Shown: positions 17,393 to 26,635, counted from the stretch's first letter. The stretch: 64,000 nt of DNA from Planctomycetota bacterium (GCA_016350165.1 CP066225.1:4588001-4652000); one strand, 5' to 3'. Translations and numbers: made by a program. The notes: a model not told the origin generated them from the letters alone.

Positions 17393-17425
17393 ATAGCTTC
17401 GCGATATTCTCGTGAAGCTATTTTT
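17393..17425 (+). terminator. Terminator between convergent genes
   Basis: ATAGCTTC pairs with GAAGCTAT (17393-17421), followed by TTTTT. It serves the EamA gene. It abuts the stop codon of the convergent gene and may work in both directions. Confidence 0.8.
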
Positions 17426-18602
17426 ATTCCTCTAATTCAATAATCCAAACAACAACTTTCCCCTCATTACTCTCAGTAACATCATTCTTTTCGTCATTAT
17501 CTTGGCTTGACCACCAAACACTTTGGATGACGACTAGTCCGCCAGGGATTTGCATGTCATTAACAGAACGATATCGCCCACCATATAAATCAAACCATTT
17601 TTCAATGACTTCAATCTTCTTTTTTTTATTGTCATCTGCTGACCCATATCTTCGTCTGTGATAGCTATCAGAATCATCTTCAGCTTCATCCTTTATATTT
17701 TCTTTGACCGCATTGAGATCTTCGCTGATAGTTTTCATGCCAACAGTGATGCCAACTCTGGCCATATCATTTTCTTGTACATCAAAAATTTTAACTTTGA
17801 CATGCGCATAACCTTTAAGTTCTGAATCCTCAATTTCACCTTCTTCACCTTCACCTCCATTCATTGCAACAATCCATTTTCTGCCAATTTCGCTTACCCA
17901 ACTGCAACCACTACCTTCAATGGCCTGCCCAAGCATCATCGCAGTCGCTCCCTCACTCAAAGTATCCATTCTAAGTTTGAGTTCAGTGATATCATTGCGA
18001 TTGAGCGTATGGTTTTTAGTGCGCATCATTGCACGCACATCATCAGTATTCACGTCCACCAGATAACCATGTACAGTAACACCTAATCGTCGCTTAGTAT
18101 GCATCATCTGATATGTATTGAGCAACCTTTCAAATCGTTCAACACTCGCTAGATCCCCTTCAACAATCATCATTTTGCCATCAGCACCAATAAGACGAAC
18201 TAATACTCCACCTGATGTATCACTTAATAGCTGCATATCTTTATGAATACGCATTTGGTTTCGTATTCGATTTGTCGCATGCTTTCCTTCATCTGAAATG
18301 GAAATCATCTCGCCTTGTCGTATTTCATCCGCTTTATTATTATCACTCGTTGGAGCTATTCCCCATTGGTCATTAGCAAGCCCCCAGTCCATCAAAGGCG
18401 AAGCCCAACTCATATCATAAATACGAGTTACGGTCTGTTTTCCCCCCTCTTTACCCTCATTAGCTTGAATGACCGTGATTTCTTCAACCGCATTTACTTC
18501 GCCAAACGCTTCAGCAGCGCAATAAAACAAAGCAAACGCTATTAAACCCGTCATTAGCGCATCAACTAACCGACGACTCAAATACTTCTTAGTGCGATTC
18601 AT
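17424..18602 (-). CDS. Secreted protein of unknown function with secretin-like segment
   Basis: The protein has 392 residues and I do not recognise a named family. An N-terminal membrane segment or signal peptide (about 15-35, ending AEAFGE) suggests export. The core has RIYDMSW, then GADGKMMIVEGDLASVERFE followed by RRLGVTVHGYLVDVN. This order resembles the secretin N-subdomain followed by the first secretin strand, as seen in planctomycete proteins annotated near type II secretion components. There is no full secretin barrel and no outer membrane motif. Later parts are acidic (EGEEGEIEDSE) and end with WIIELEE. AGGTGA six bases upstream supports the start at 18602. Confidence 0.7.
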   Translation of the reverse strand: MNRTKKYLSRRLVDALMTGLIAFALFYCAAEAFGEVNAVEEITVIQANEGKEGGKQTVTRIYDMSWASPLMDWGLANDQWGIAPTSDNNKADEIRQGEMISISDEGKHATNRIRNQMRIHKDMQLLSDTSGGVLVRLIGADGKMMIVEGDLASVERFERLLNTYQMMHTKRRLGVTVHGYLVDVNTDDVRAMMRTKNHTLNRNDITELKLRMDTLSEGATAMMLGQAIEGSGCSWVSEIGRKWIVAMNGGEGEEGEIEDSELKGYAHVKVKIFDVQENDMARVGITVGMKTISEDLNAVKENIKDEAEDDSDSYHRRRYGSADDNKKKKIEVIEKWFDLYGGRYRSVNDMQIPGGLVVIQSVWWSSQDNDEKNDVTESNEGKVVVWIIELEE

Positions 18603-18841
18603 AATTCACCTATAGAACAACGGCAACTTACGATGTATACACGGAATCGCATCCTCCAACCTATTCATCTTTCGCTTTCTACCCAGCCAAGTTACATCCG
18701 AAACCATCCTCTTTACCACCAACTCTTTTTCATCCAAAATTCCACCTAACCCCCCCATCGTCATATTGAAGCGAGATCAAATGAATTTTCGATTTGCAGC
18801 GAGTTATCTGTCACTTGTTGAGACCTATAAGCTTGCGCGCA
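18603..18841. other. Intergenic region, nothing recognised
   Basis: About 240 bases contain no gene-like frame. The part next to 18602 should hold the promoter of the secreted protein gene. No convincing promoter hexamers were identified. Confidence 0.4.
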
Positions 18842-18871
18842 TAAAAAAACGGCCAATCAAATGACTGGCCG
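18842..18871 (-). terminator. Terminator of the ribosomal protein cluster
   Basis: CGGCCA and TGGCCG (18850-18871) form a stem on the minus strand followed by seven T residues. It lies 25 bases after the rplQ stop codon and ends the whole cluster. Confidence 0.9.
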
Positions 18872-18895
18872 CGATTATTAGCTTTTAAAGAAGGT

Positions 18896-19495
18896 TTATT
18901 CCTTCTCTTCTTTAGCCTCTGCTTCAGCTTCAACAACTGGTGCTTCTTCCTTTGCATCAGCTTTGCGGAGCTTAGCAGCGAATTCCATACGCTTGTTAGC
19001 TTTGTCACGACGACGTGAAAGCTGGCCACCAACCTGCGGGCCGGTGTCTTCATCACCAACGAGCATGATCACACACAAGTCAGCGCCGTCACCGATGCGG
19101 TGCTTGCCAAGCTTGACGATACGTGTGTAGCCACCATTACGATCAGCAAACTTAGGTGCGATCTCTTCGAACAGGTGCTTCACAACCTTAGGAGCAGCTT
19201 TACGTTCAACTTTGGAGATCTCACCATATTTGTTACGTGGAACGTTCTCATCATCCTCACTACGGATCATGATTCGGTTGCTACCCAAAGCAGCGATTAC
19301 GCGACGACGTGAAGCAAGGTCACCTTTCTTAGCAGCTGTGATCAGCTTTTCAACGAATGGCTTGAGTGACTTAGCCTTTGGAACTGTCGTGGTGATTTGG
19401 CCGTGTGTGAAAAGTGAAACAGCCATGTTACGCCACATTGCTTTACGGTGCGATGTATTACGGCCGAGTTTACGACCTGCGATTTTATGTCTCAT
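18896..19495 (-). CDS. rplQ: 50S ribosomal protein L17
   Basis: L17 lines the outside of the 50S exit tunnel region. The start MRHKIAGRKLGRNTSHRKAM is diagnostic. With 199 residues it is much longer than the usual 115-130. The extra part lies after about residue 125 and ends in an acidic Ala/Glu/Lys-rich tail (EAEAEAKEEKE). The ATG at 19495 has AAAGGAG eight bases upstream. It is the last gene of the cluster and follows rpoA after an unusually large 220-base gap that holds a hairpin. Confidence 0.96.
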   Translation of the reverse strand: MRHKIAGRKLGRNTSHRKAMWRNMAVSLFTHGQITTTVPKAKSLKPFVEKLITAAKKGDLASRRRVIAALGSNRIMIRSEDDENVPRNKYGEISKVERKAAPKVVKHLFEEIAPKFADRNGGYTRIVKLGKHRIGDGADLCVIMLVGDEDTGPQVGGQLSRRRDKANKRMEFAAKLRKADAKEEAPVVEAEAEAKEEKE

Positions 19496-19617
19496 CTCAA
19501 GTACTCCTTTCGGATTGTTGACGTGCTGAACGGGTTGAGACTCCCAAAGCTCAGCAGCCACTCCCGTGATACCTTCTAACCGAAATTAGAGGTGTAAAAT
19601 ACTGTCACGGGGCAGGA

Positions 19618-19633
19618 GGTCCAACGTTGGACC
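19618..19633. repeat. Perfect 16-bp palindrome in the rpoA-rplQ gap
   Basis: GGTCCAACGTTGGACC is self-complementary without a spacer. This suits a dimeric DNA-binding protein better than an RNA hairpin, and it lies about 125 bases before rplQ. Confidence 0.6.
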
Positions 19634-19663
19634 GAGGCGTGTGGGCCTCTATAAAACGATAAG

Positions 19664-19701
19664 TTTTATAAAACACTGTCTCGATTTTCATCGGGACAGT
19701 G
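19664..19701 (-). terminator. Probable terminator or attenuator after rpoA
   Basis: CACTGTC/GACAGTG extended by CGAT/ATCG forms a stem at 19674-19701. TTTTATAAAAC follows on the minus strand. It lies 15 bases after the rpoA stop codon and would reduce read-through into rplQ. Confidence 0.6.
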
Positions 19702-19715
19702 CGATTGTTTTGTCT

Positions 19716-20738
19716 TTAGAGACCTGTGATGCCGGTGTCGACAGCCTTTTTGATCTCAGGTGGCAAGCTCATGCCCAGCTCGAGGCCGAGGTCAGAAAGC
19801 TTACGCTTCACTTCGCGAAGTGAAGTCTTACCGAAGGAGCGAACCTTCATCAGGTCAGCCTCGGTGTAGGAAACGAGCTCAGCAACTGTCGCAGCCTTGG
19901 CTGATTCGAGGCAGTTGTTTGCACGAACTGAGAGGTCGAGTTCAGAGACAGGCATCTGCAGTTTGCGGATGAGTTCTTCGTCGACGCGAGCTGCTGCTGC
20001 AGCCTGCTCAGAAGCAGTTTCCTTGCCCAATTCGAAGTACATTACGAATGGGTTAAGGTGCTTACGCATGATCTTGGCAGCTTCAACGAGCGCCATTTCT
20101 GGAGTCACGGTGCCGTTAGTCCAGATTTCAAGCGTGAGTTTATCGAAGTTAGTCTTCTGGCCAACACGGGTGTCATCGGTACGGTAACGTACGCGGGTGA
20201 CAGGTGAGAAGTTCGCGTCAACTGGGATTACGCCGACTTCCTGATCCTTGTTAGCATCATACTGCTCAGAAGCAGGCATGTAGCCACGACCTTTTTCGAC
20301 AGTGAATTCCATGTCAAAGTCGATCTGCTTGGTCAATGTAGCAATGACTTTTTCAGGGTTTTCAATAGTGATTGAAGTATCAGCTTCAATCAGTTCTGCT
20401 GTGACTTCACCAGGACCTTCAGCCTGCAGACGCATGGTGCGAGTTTCGTCGCCTTCCATGTCTACAATGATGTCCTTGACGTTGAGGATGATATCGGTGA
20501 CATCTTCCATTACGCCGTCAAGTGATGAAAACTCGTGAGCAGCACCTTTGATTTTCACATTCGTGATGGCAGCGCCTTCAAGTGAAGATAAAAGAATGCG
20601 GCGAAGTGAGTTGCCAATTGTGGTACCAAAACCACGCTCGAATGGCTCAATTGAAAACTTACCGTAAGTATCGGAAGCGGTTGCGTCTTCGAGGTTTACG
20701 CGGTGCGGAAGCTCTAGGCCTCTCCATCGGATTCGCAT
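19716..20738 (-). CDS. rpoA: RNA polymerase alpha subunit
   Basis: The protein has 340 residues. The N-terminal domain (about 1-235) directs assembly of the polymerase and carries the dimerisation signature GTTIGNSLRRILLSSLEG. The C-terminal domain (about 262-325) binds promoter UP elements and activators. It shows ELDLSVRANNCLESA and the helix-hairpin VRSFGKTSLREV. The ATG at 20738 has GGAG upstream. The frame extends to 20759 without support. Unlike the standard alpha operon, rpsD (S4) does not lie between rpsK and rpoA. Confidence 0.98.
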   Translation of the reverse strand: MRIRWRGLELPHRVNLEDATASDTYGKFSIEPFERGFGTTIGNSLRRILLSSLEGAAITNVKIKGAAHEFSSLDGVMEDVTDIILNVKDIIVDMEGDETRTMRLQAEGPGEVTAELIEADTSITIENPEKVIATLTKQIDFDMEFTVEKGRGYMPASEQYDANKDQEVGVIPVDANFSPVTRVRYRTDDTRVGQKTNFDKLTLEIWTNGTVTPEMALVEAAKIMRKHLNPFVMYFELGKETASEQAAAAARVDEELIRKLQMPVSELDLSVRANNCLESAKAATVAELVSYTEADLMKVRSFGKTSLREVKRKLSDLGLELGMSLPPEIKKAVDTGITGL

Positions 20739-20841
20739 CGTAATGCTCCAATGCATCAACAGAGTTTTTAGAGGATTAACTGTGATTCACGCTGGTTTGG
20801 GTACTGTTGATACTAACCAAACTGCTTCTATTCACAGGTAA

Positions 20842-20879
20842 CAAAATAAAACAACCCCGACCTCGTTAGAGGGCAGGGT
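20842..20879 (-). terminator. Possible terminator between rpsK and rpoA
   Basis: On the minus strand ACCCTGCCCTC folds onto GAGGTCGGGGT with a TAAC loop (20854-20879). TGTTTTATTTTG follows. There is one mismatch and a wobble pair. It may be an attenuator rather than a full stop, since rpoA needs transcription. Confidence 0.5.
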
Positions 20880-20892
20880 GTTATTAGTCTAG

Positions 20893-21270
20893 TTAGACGC
20901 GGCGTTTCTTACGTGGGCGGCAGCCGTTGTGCGGAATGGCTGTGTGGTCTTCGATCGCAGTGATCTTGATACCAGCTGACTGCAATGCAGTTGTTGCTGA
21001 TTCACGACCTGGGCCAGCACCTTTGATGCGGACTTCAACTTCCTGAACACCCATCTTCGCAGCTTTTTGTGCAGCTTCTTCAGAAGCACGTGTTGCAGCA
21101 AATGGTGTTGATTTACGTGAGCCTTTGAAGCCTACGCCACCAGCAGAACCCCAACAAATTGTCTCACCGTTCATATCGGTGATTGTGATGATGGTGTTAT
21201 TGAAAGTAGATTTGATGTGGGCGATGCCACGTGAAACGTTACGACGTACTTTTTTCGTGCGTTTTGCCAT
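20893..21270 (-). CDS. rpsK: 30S ribosomal protein S11
   Basis: S11 builds the 30S platform. The mature protein from the ATG at 21270 has 125 residues. It opens with a Lys/Arg-rich [15 protein letters not shown], continues with [15 protein letters not shown] and ends [12 protein letters not shown], all typical. The frame is open to 21336 but the family N-terminus fixes the start. It follows rpsM after about 200 bases, a wide gap for this cluster. Confidence 0.98.
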   Translation of the reverse strand: MAKRTKKVRRNVSRGIAHIKSTFNNTIITITDMNGETICWGSAGGVGFKGSRKSTPFAATRASEEAAQKAAKMGVQEVEVRIKGAGPGRESATTALQSAGIKITAIEDHTAIPHNGCRPRKKRRV

Positions 21271-21467
21271 TTGGCTAATACCTCGAAAATTACTTGCGTT
21301 GCCACTCTCCTGAGTACAGAAAGGCGGGCAACTCATCCTCGATTATGTAGAAACGCGACCCACAATGAGTCGCGTAACAATATTTTGTCTTGCAGTAGGG
21401 TAGATGTCAAATCTAAACGTACTGTAATCCGTGTATTCTCAGCAGGTTGCGGAGAAAATCAGCTAGA

Positions 21468-21851
21468 TTACTTAACGCCCTTGATTGACTTCTTACCTGC
21501 AACCGTCTTCTTACGACCCTTACGAGTACGGGCGTTAGTTTTGGTGCGTTGACCGCGAACAGGCAGACCTGCACGGTGACGCCAACCGCGATATGAGCGG
21601 ATGTCACGCAGACGCTGAATATTTTGGCCGATTTGGCGACGGAGTGCACCTTCTACGACGTAGTTGTTTTCGATGAGGTTAGCGATCTGAGCGAGTTGGT
21701 CTTCGTTCAGAGTGTGTGCGCGAACCTGGCCGTCGATGCCTGCTTCTTCAAGAATCAGCTTAGCATGGTGTGGACCTACGCCGTAGATGTATGTGAGTGA
21801 GATCCGGATTGGTTTGTTATCCGGAATGTCAACACCGAGAATACGTGGCAT
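21468..21851 (-). CDS. rpsM: 30S ribosomal protein S13
   Basis: S13 sits in the 30S head and touches P-site tRNA and the B1 bridges. The protein has 127 residues. MPRILGVDIPDNK, the helix-two-turn-helix IYGVGPHHAKLIL and the basic tail RGWRHRAGLPVRGQRTKTNA are all standard. It follows rpmJ closely, as in the usual infA-rpmJ-rpsM order. Confidence 0.98.
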   Translation of the reverse strand: MPRILGVDIPDNKPIRISLTYIYGVGPHHAKLILEEAGIDGQVRAHTLNEDQLAQIANLIENNYVVEGALRRQIGQNIQRLRDIRSYRGWRHRAGLPVRGQRTKTNARTRKGRKKTVAGKKSIKGVK

Positions 21852-21923
21852 GTTAGTTTCCTCTTATCAATTCAAAACGGAGGCGGATTATATCAAAATC
21901 CGTCCGTGAGTGTTCAATGTTGA

Positions 21924-22037
21924 TTACCCTTGGCGCTGCTTATGCTTTGGGTTAGTGCAGATAACGCGAACGACGCCTTTACGACGTACGATCTTGCAGT
22001 TTTCGCAGATACGCTTTACAGAAGCACGTACTTTCAT
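21924..22037 (-). CDS. rpmJ: 50S ribosomal protein L36
   Basis: This short gene encodes 37 residues. It begins [19 protein letters not shown] and ends NPKHKQRQG. Three cysteines and a histidine (Cys11, Cys14, Cys27, His32) form the zinc site of the C+ type. It lies between infA and rpsM, its normal place in the spc/alpha junction. Confidence 0.97.
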   Translation of the reverse strand: MKVRASVKRICENCKIVRRKGVVRVICTNPKHKQRQG

Positions 22038-22078
22038 AGTTCACCTCAAGATTGCCTGCTGTAGGCTTATCTAATGTC

Positions 22079-22294
22079 TTAGTGTCGGTAGGTAATGCGG
22101 CCTTTTGACAAATCGTATGGGCTGATTTCAACGGTTACTTTATCTCCAGGAAGAATACGAATGTAGTGCATACGCATCTTGCCGGAGATATGAGCAATCA
22201 TCTCGTGGTCATTCTCAAGCTTTACGCGAAACATTGCGTTTGGTAGCGCTTCAAGAATTTCGCCTTCAAATTGGAGTTTGTCTTCCTTGGCCAA
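22079..22294 (-). CDS. infA: Translation initiation factor IF-1
   Basis: IF-1 occupies the A site of the 30S subunit during initiation. The protein has 71 residues, the family length, and one OB fold. It shows [20 protein letters not shown], then [20 protein letters not shown] and the ending [12 protein letters not shown]. It sits between map and rpmJ, the typical bacterial arrangement. Confidence 0.98.
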   Translation of the reverse strand: MAKEDKLQFEGEILEALPNAMFRVKLENDHEMIAHISGKMRMHYIRILPGDKVTVEISPYDLSKGRITYRH

Positions 22295-22381
22295 TGTTTA
22301 CCTCGTATTTCTCACAGTTAGCGAGTGAGTATTACTATTTTTGTCAGCTAATCTGACATTGTACTTAATTGTTTTATTGAA

Positions 22382-23161
22382 TCAGTTGCCGTCGGTTAAC
22401 GGAACTGCTCCATCCTTCGTGATCGCAACCGTATGCTCGTAGTGAGCTGATGGTTTGCCATCAAGTGTGACGACTGTCCAGCCGTCTCTGAGAGTTTTGA
22501 CTTCCTTGGTGCCGAGATTGCACATAGGCTCAACTGCCAGAACCAATCCTTCACGAAGATCAATGTCGTGGCGAACCAAATCGCGTGAGACATAGTTTGG
22601 TACCTTCGGATCTTCATGCATTTGGCGGCCAATGCCGTGACCAACGAAGTCCTGAACAACGCCATAACCCTTTTTCTCAGCATAGCGTTGCATCATGCGT
22701 GCGATCTGAGACCATTTTCTACCTGGTCGCATTTCGCTAATCGCCAGGTTCAGAATGTGCTCTGTATCCTCACACAATTGGCGAGTTTCTGGTGCAACAT
22801 TCCCAACCAAAATGGTGACGGCTGCATCGCCACACCAGCCATCAATTTGGACACCAACATCTAAAGATACGATGTCACCATCTTTGACGGGGGTTTCATC
22901 AGCAATGCCGTGAACCACAACGTCGTTGATACTGATGCAGGCATTTCGGGGAAAGCCTTCACCTGAGCGGTAAGTGGGGTAATTGAGAAAGAGGTTTCTG
23001 GCACCTGCGTCTTTGACGAGGCGTCCAACTTCTTCATCGAGCTCGAGTAATGAAACACCTGGTTTACAGAGTTCTTCAATTCGATGGTGGATATTTTTGA
23101 CAATCCGACCAGCTACTCGCATCTTCTCGATGTCTTTTTTTGTTTTCAGATTGATTGCCAT
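22382..23161 (-). CDS. map: Methionine aminopeptidase, type I
   Basis: The enzyme removes initiator methionine from nascent proteins after deformylation. The protein has 259 residues with the pita-bread fold. The five metal ligands are readable: Asp in VSLDVGV, Asp in GWCGDAAVT, His in FVGHGIG, Glu in AVEPM and Glu in HYEHTVA. The ATG at 23161 has AAAGGA upstream. The frame to 23221 adds a segment unlike the family. Adk, which commonly lies between secY and map, is absent. Confidence 0.97.
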   Translation of the reverse strand: MAINLKTKKDIEKMRVAGRIVKNIHHRIEELCKPGVSLLELDEEVGRLVKDAGARNLFLNYPTYRSGEGFPRNACISINDVVVHGIADETPVKDGDIVSLDVGVQIDGWCGDAAVTILVGNVAPETRQLCEDTEHILNLAISEMRPGRKWSQIARMMQRYAEKKGYGVVQDFVGHGIGRQMHEDPKVPNYVSRDLVRHDIDLREGLVLAVEPMCNLGTKEVKTLRDGWTVVTLDGKPSAHYEHTVAITKDGAVPLTDGN

Positions 23162-23372
23162 GGGCTGTCCTTTAAGGGAAGGCAGCTTGCTGGCGAATCT
23201 AAAATCGTACCACGGCTGCACATCCTTGACAAGTCAAGCTTGCTTATGAATGAACGAATGACTAGTTAGCCCGTGAGTTCTTGTGAGGCTTAATTACGTA
23301 TGCCTCGGGGATGAGTGCCGTGTTTACGTGTTGGGGCTGAGTTTTCGATGTATATCTATACGGTATCGAGAC

Positions 23373-24767
23373 TTAGTGTCTTGCACCGCGAATTTTTGGA
23401 CCTTTGCCGTCACCCTGTGCCAAGAAGCCCGGATAGTTACGCATGAGCAACTGAGCTTCAATTCGTTGGACGAAGTCTAGCATGACCGAAACTACGATCA
23501 GTAAACCTGTGCCGCCAAGGAACTGTGAGACACGGAAATCGACGGACATTAGACCTGCAACGATCGTTGGGATCACCGCAATAACAGCTAAGAAGCCTGC
23601 ACCAACATAGGTGATGCGTTCCATAACCGTTTCGAGATACTCCGCTGTACGCGGGCCCGGACGGCGACCTGGAATGAACGAACCATGATCACGTAGCTGG
23701 TTAGCCATTTCCTTCGGCTGGAACTGAACTGTTGTCCAGAAGTATGCGAAGAAGTAGATCATGCCAATGAAGACGAGCACGTATAAGTACCCAGTCAAGT
23801 TGGCGAAGTTGTTATTCAACAGAGTTACAATGTATGACCACCAAACTGGTGTCGTATCTGAGATCGTATTGTTCAGCAGACCGACAAGCATAGATGGGAA
23901 GATCATCAGTGACTGAGCAAAGATGATCGGCATGACGCCACCATGGTTTACACGCAACGGAAGGTATGACTTCTGACCACCGTAAACACGGCGACCACGT
24001 GTATGCTTAGCCTGTTGAATTGGAATGCGGCGTTGACCCTGTGTAATGATGATTGCACCTGCGACAACCGCGATAAATGCTGCTGCGAGGAAAACAACCG
24101 TCATTGGGCCATACTGTGCATCGCCTGAGGTCATTGAGAAACCTTGATAGATTGATCCAATGGCTGTTGGCATGCCGGCAATAATGCCTGCGGTAATAAT
24201 CAGTGAAATACCGTTACCAATACCATACTTATCAATCTGCTCACCAAGCCACATCAGGAACACAGTGCCGGCAGTCAAACTGACCACACCTGAGATCCAG
24301 AAGATAGGTGAACCAACGTATTCAGGATATACCAGTGGGCTTGCACCAGACTGTAAGAATTTCAGCCAGAATACCGCTTGAACTAGACACAACGCGACGG
24401 TTGCATACCGGGTGTATTCTTGAATTTTCTGACGGCCAGCTGGACCTTCTTTCTGAAGTTGCTTCAGTGGTTCCCAAACCGTTCCCAAAAGTTGGAAAAT
24501 AATAGCTGCCGAAATGTAAGGCATAATACCCAGACCAAAAATCGTTGATTGGCCAAGGCTACCGCCTGTAAAGATACTCACATAAGCAATCAAGTTGCCT
24601 GCTGCTGTATCTGCTGTTTTCTGTGACCATTCACGAAGTGCTTCCTGACTCACACCTGGCAACGTAATAAAGAAGCCGATGCGGTAGATAGCGAGCATAC
24701 CAAGTGTAAATAAAAGCTTGATACGGAGTTCGCGAATTCGCCAAATGTTGAAGAATGCCTGGAGCAT
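23373..24767 (-). CDS. secY: Preprotein translocase subunit SecY
   Basis: SecY forms the protein-conducting channel of the inner membrane. The protein has 464 residues with ten hydrophobic segments. It opens with NIWRIRELRIKLLFTLGMLA. The C-terminal signature GGTGLLIVVSVMLDFVQRIE is standard. The long periplasmic loop between the first two helices (about 33-70, with EALREWSQKTADTAAG) is somewhat extended. It is separated from rplO by 200 bases with two hairpins. Confidence 0.98.
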   Translation of the reverse strand: MLQAFFNIWRIRELRIKLLFTLGMLAIYRIGFFITLPGVSQEALREWSQKTADTAAGNLIAYVSIFTGGSLGQSTIFGLGIMPYISAAIIFQLLGTVWEPLKQLQKEGPAGRQKIQEYTRYATVALCLVQAVFWLKFLQSGASPLVYPEYVGSPIFWISGVVSLTAGTVFLMWLGEQIDKYGIGNGISLIITAGIIAGMPTAIGSIYQGFSMTSGDAQYGPMTVVFLAAAFIAVVAGAIIITQGQRRIPIQQAKHTRGRRVYGGQKSYLPLRVNHGGVMPIIFAQSLMIFPSMLVGLLNNTISDTTPVWWSYIVTLLNNNFANLTGYLYVLVFIGMIYFFAYFWTTVQFQPKEMANQLRDHGSFIPGRRPGPRTAEYLETVMERITYVGAGFLAVIAVIPTIVAGLMSVDFRVSQFLGGTGLLIVVSVMLDFVQRIEAQLLMRNYPGFLAQGDGKGPKIRGARH

Positions 24768-24831
24768 ATCGTAGTCAATCCTGAAGCGTCGTCTTTAATT
24801 AGTCCCGAAAGTCCCTTTTAGGGATGGTCTG

Positions 24832-24862
24832 AAAAAATGACAGGAGGGGGTGAGCCCTCCTG
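24832..24862 (-). terminator. Terminator between rplO and secY
   Basis: CAGGAGGG and CCCTCCTG (24841-24862) make a perfect eight-base-pair stem. TCATTTTTT follows on the minus strand. It lies about 105 bases after rplO and 65 before secY. Confidence 0.7.
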
Positions 24863-24928
24863 AGTATTTGTAGACCGGCTCATAGTTTATCGAATTATAG
24901 AGCTTTGTGTATTTTGCGGATATGAGTA

Positions 24929-24952
24929 AATTGCCGACCGAGGCCGGCAATT
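24929..24952 (-). other. Hairpin directly after rplO
   Basis: AATTGCCG and CGGCAATT form a perfect eight-base-pair stem 15 bases after the rplO stop codon. It has no clear T run on the minus strand, so it may protect the transcript 3' end or help termination. Confidence 0.5.
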
Positions 24953-24967
24953 CATTATTTTTTGCTC

Positions 24968-25417
24968 TTATTCGGCAACAGTCACACTGCCGCCTGCTTT
25001 TTCAATCTTCTCCGCAGCTGATTTGGAGAATTTAGCAGCAGTGATATTGAGCTTCTTAGCGATATCGCCTTGGCCGAGAATCTTAACTGGCAACTTGGTG
25101 TTGCGAATCAAGCCAACCTTGACGAGCATATCTGGATTGACTTCCGCACCGTCATCAAAACGCGCTTCGAGAGCTTTCGTGTTGACGATTGAAAAATGCT
25201 TGCGGAAGTTAGCGTTGCTGAAACCACGCTTAGCGAAGCGGCGGAACAGTGGCATCTGACCACCTTCATGAGCACCCGTATTGGTGTACCCTGAACGTGA
25301 ACCAGCACCCTTGTGGCCACGACCGGCTGTCTTGCCAGTACCTGACCCTGGACCGCGGCCGACTCGCTTGCGCTTTTTATGTGCGCCAACCTTTGCTGTG
25401 ACTTCGTGGATCATCAT
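24968..25417 (-). CDS. rplO: 50S ribosomal protein L15
   Basis: L15 is an assembly protein of the 50S core. The protein has 149 residues. The N-terminal extension [22 protein letters not shown] is the family hallmark. The C-terminal part has KILGQGDI and [16 protein letters not shown]. Rpm D (L30), usually between rpsE and rplO, is missing here. Two adjacent Met codons (25417, 25414) could each serve as the start. Confidence 0.98.
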   Translation of the reverse strand: MMIHEVTAKVGAHKKRKRVGRGPGSGTGKTAGRGHKGAGSRSGYTNTGAHEGGQMPLFRRFAKRGFSNANFRKHFSIVNTKALEARFDDGAEVNPDMLVKVGLIRNTKLPVKILGQGDIAKKLNITAAKFSKSAAEKIEKAGGSVTVAE

Positions 25418-25472
25418 GGTAGTTAATTACTCCTGCTCTCAGGGCGTCCCTGATAAGCTTTAAATTTCTAGA

Positions 25473-26195
25473 TTATTCGCTCTTTGGTTCTTCGGCTGGA
25501 GCTGCTGCAGCTGGTGCTTCCGCTTTCGGAGCTTCTCCTGCAGGCTTATCTCCACCACGACGAGGCTTACGGCCACCCTTTTTACCGCCCGGCTTCTTCT
25601 GCCCAACAGTATTTACAGGTGCTTTTGCCTTCTCAATTGCGGCTGATGCATCTGTTGCATCAGACATGTGCTTCTTGGAAGCTTCGAGGATCTCGTCTAC
25701 TGCTGTCTTTTCGAGCTTTACGCCGCGAAGTGCTTCGATATCTGTACGAAGACGCAGTGAGAGAAGTCCTTCGAGAACCGCACGTGAGAGGTTCTTGTGG
25801 TTGTTGGAACCATAGGATTTCGTGAGACAGTCAACGACACCAGCCATCTCAAGCACCGCACGAACTGTCGCACCAGCGATTACACCGGTACCAGGTGCAG
25901 CAGGGATAAGACGCACTGAAGATGCACCAAATTTGCCAGTCACTGGATGGGGCAGGGTACCTGCCTTCAAGATGACCTTTTTGATGTTCTTCTTAGCATC
26001 TTTCTGAGCTTTTTCGATTGCAGCTGGAACGCCAGGAGCTTTACCGTAGCCGATGCCTACTGAACCATTACGGTCACCGACAACGACGAGTGCTGCGAAG
26101 GAGAAACGACGACCGCCTTTGACGACGGTTGCTGTTCTGTAAATGCCCAGGGTGGTTGATTCCAGAGCTTGTGTTTCTGCTAATACTTCCGCCAT
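25473..26195 (-). CDS. rpsE: 30S ribosomal protein S5 with long C-terminal extension
   Basis: S5 lies at the mRNA entrance and affects decoding fidelity. The double-stranded-RNA-binding-like N-terminal half is clear (VVKGGRRFSFAALVVVGDRN). The C-terminal domain follows (TVRAVLEMAGV, SYGSNNHKNLSRA). With 240 residues it exceeds the usual 165-175. The extra 60 residues are low-complexity: a Lys/Gly/Arg segment (KKPGGKKGGRKPRRGG), then an Ala/Pro/Glu tail. Confidence 0.98.
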   Translation of the reverse strand: MAEVLAETQALESTTLGIYRTATVVKGGRRFSFAALVVVGDRNGSVGIGYGKAPGVPAAIEKAQKDAKKNIKKVILKAGTLPHPVTGKFGASSVRLIPAAPGTGVIAGATVRAVLEMAGVVDCLTKSYGSNNHKNLSRAVLEGLLSLRLRTDIEALRGVKLEKTAVDEILEASKKHMSDATDASAAIEKAKAPVNTVGQKKPGGKKGGRKPRRGGDKPAGEAPKAEAPAAAAPAEEPKSE

Positions 26196-26218
26196 GTTCT
26201 TTCCTATCAGCCTTTGTA

Positions 26219-26575
26219 TTAGAACTTCAGCCCAGCTTCACGAGCAGCGTCGGCCAAAGCCTTGACGCGTCCGTGATAACGGAAGCCGTTTCGGTCAAAT
26301 TGAACTTTTTCGATACCAGCTGCTTTCGCTTTCTCAGCGATGTTAGCACCAACTGCTTTAGCGGCCTCGACGTTGCCGCCATTAGCCATCTTTGCTGCAA
26401 TTGAACTGGTCGAAACGAGTGTCTTACCTGCAAGGTCATCAACGATCTGTGCATATGTATGCTTTGCAGAACGGAAGATGCTAAGGCGTGGCTTTTCGCT
26501 CGTACCAATAACGCGCTTACGAATGCCGATCTTTCGGCGTGTGCGACGCAGGGTTTTAAGTTTATTTCTTTCCAT
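26219..26575 (-). CDS. rplR: 50S ribosomal protein L18
   Basis: L18 binds 5S rRNA in the central protuberance. The protein has 118 residues with the standard ending [37 protein letters not shown] is also typical. It lies between rplF and rpsE, its normal place. Confidence 0.98.
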   Translation of the reverse strand: MERNKLKTLRRTRRKIGIRKRVIGTSEKPRLSIFRSAKHTYAQIVDDLAGKTLVSTSSIAAKMANGGNVEAAKAVGANIAEKAKAAGIEKVQFDRNGFRYHGRVKALADAAREAGLKF

Positions 26576-26635
26576 CTTGGATTCTCATCTTCAGGCGTCA
26601 GGTGCGCCTTACTGGTTGATGGTTGGTAATTAGGT

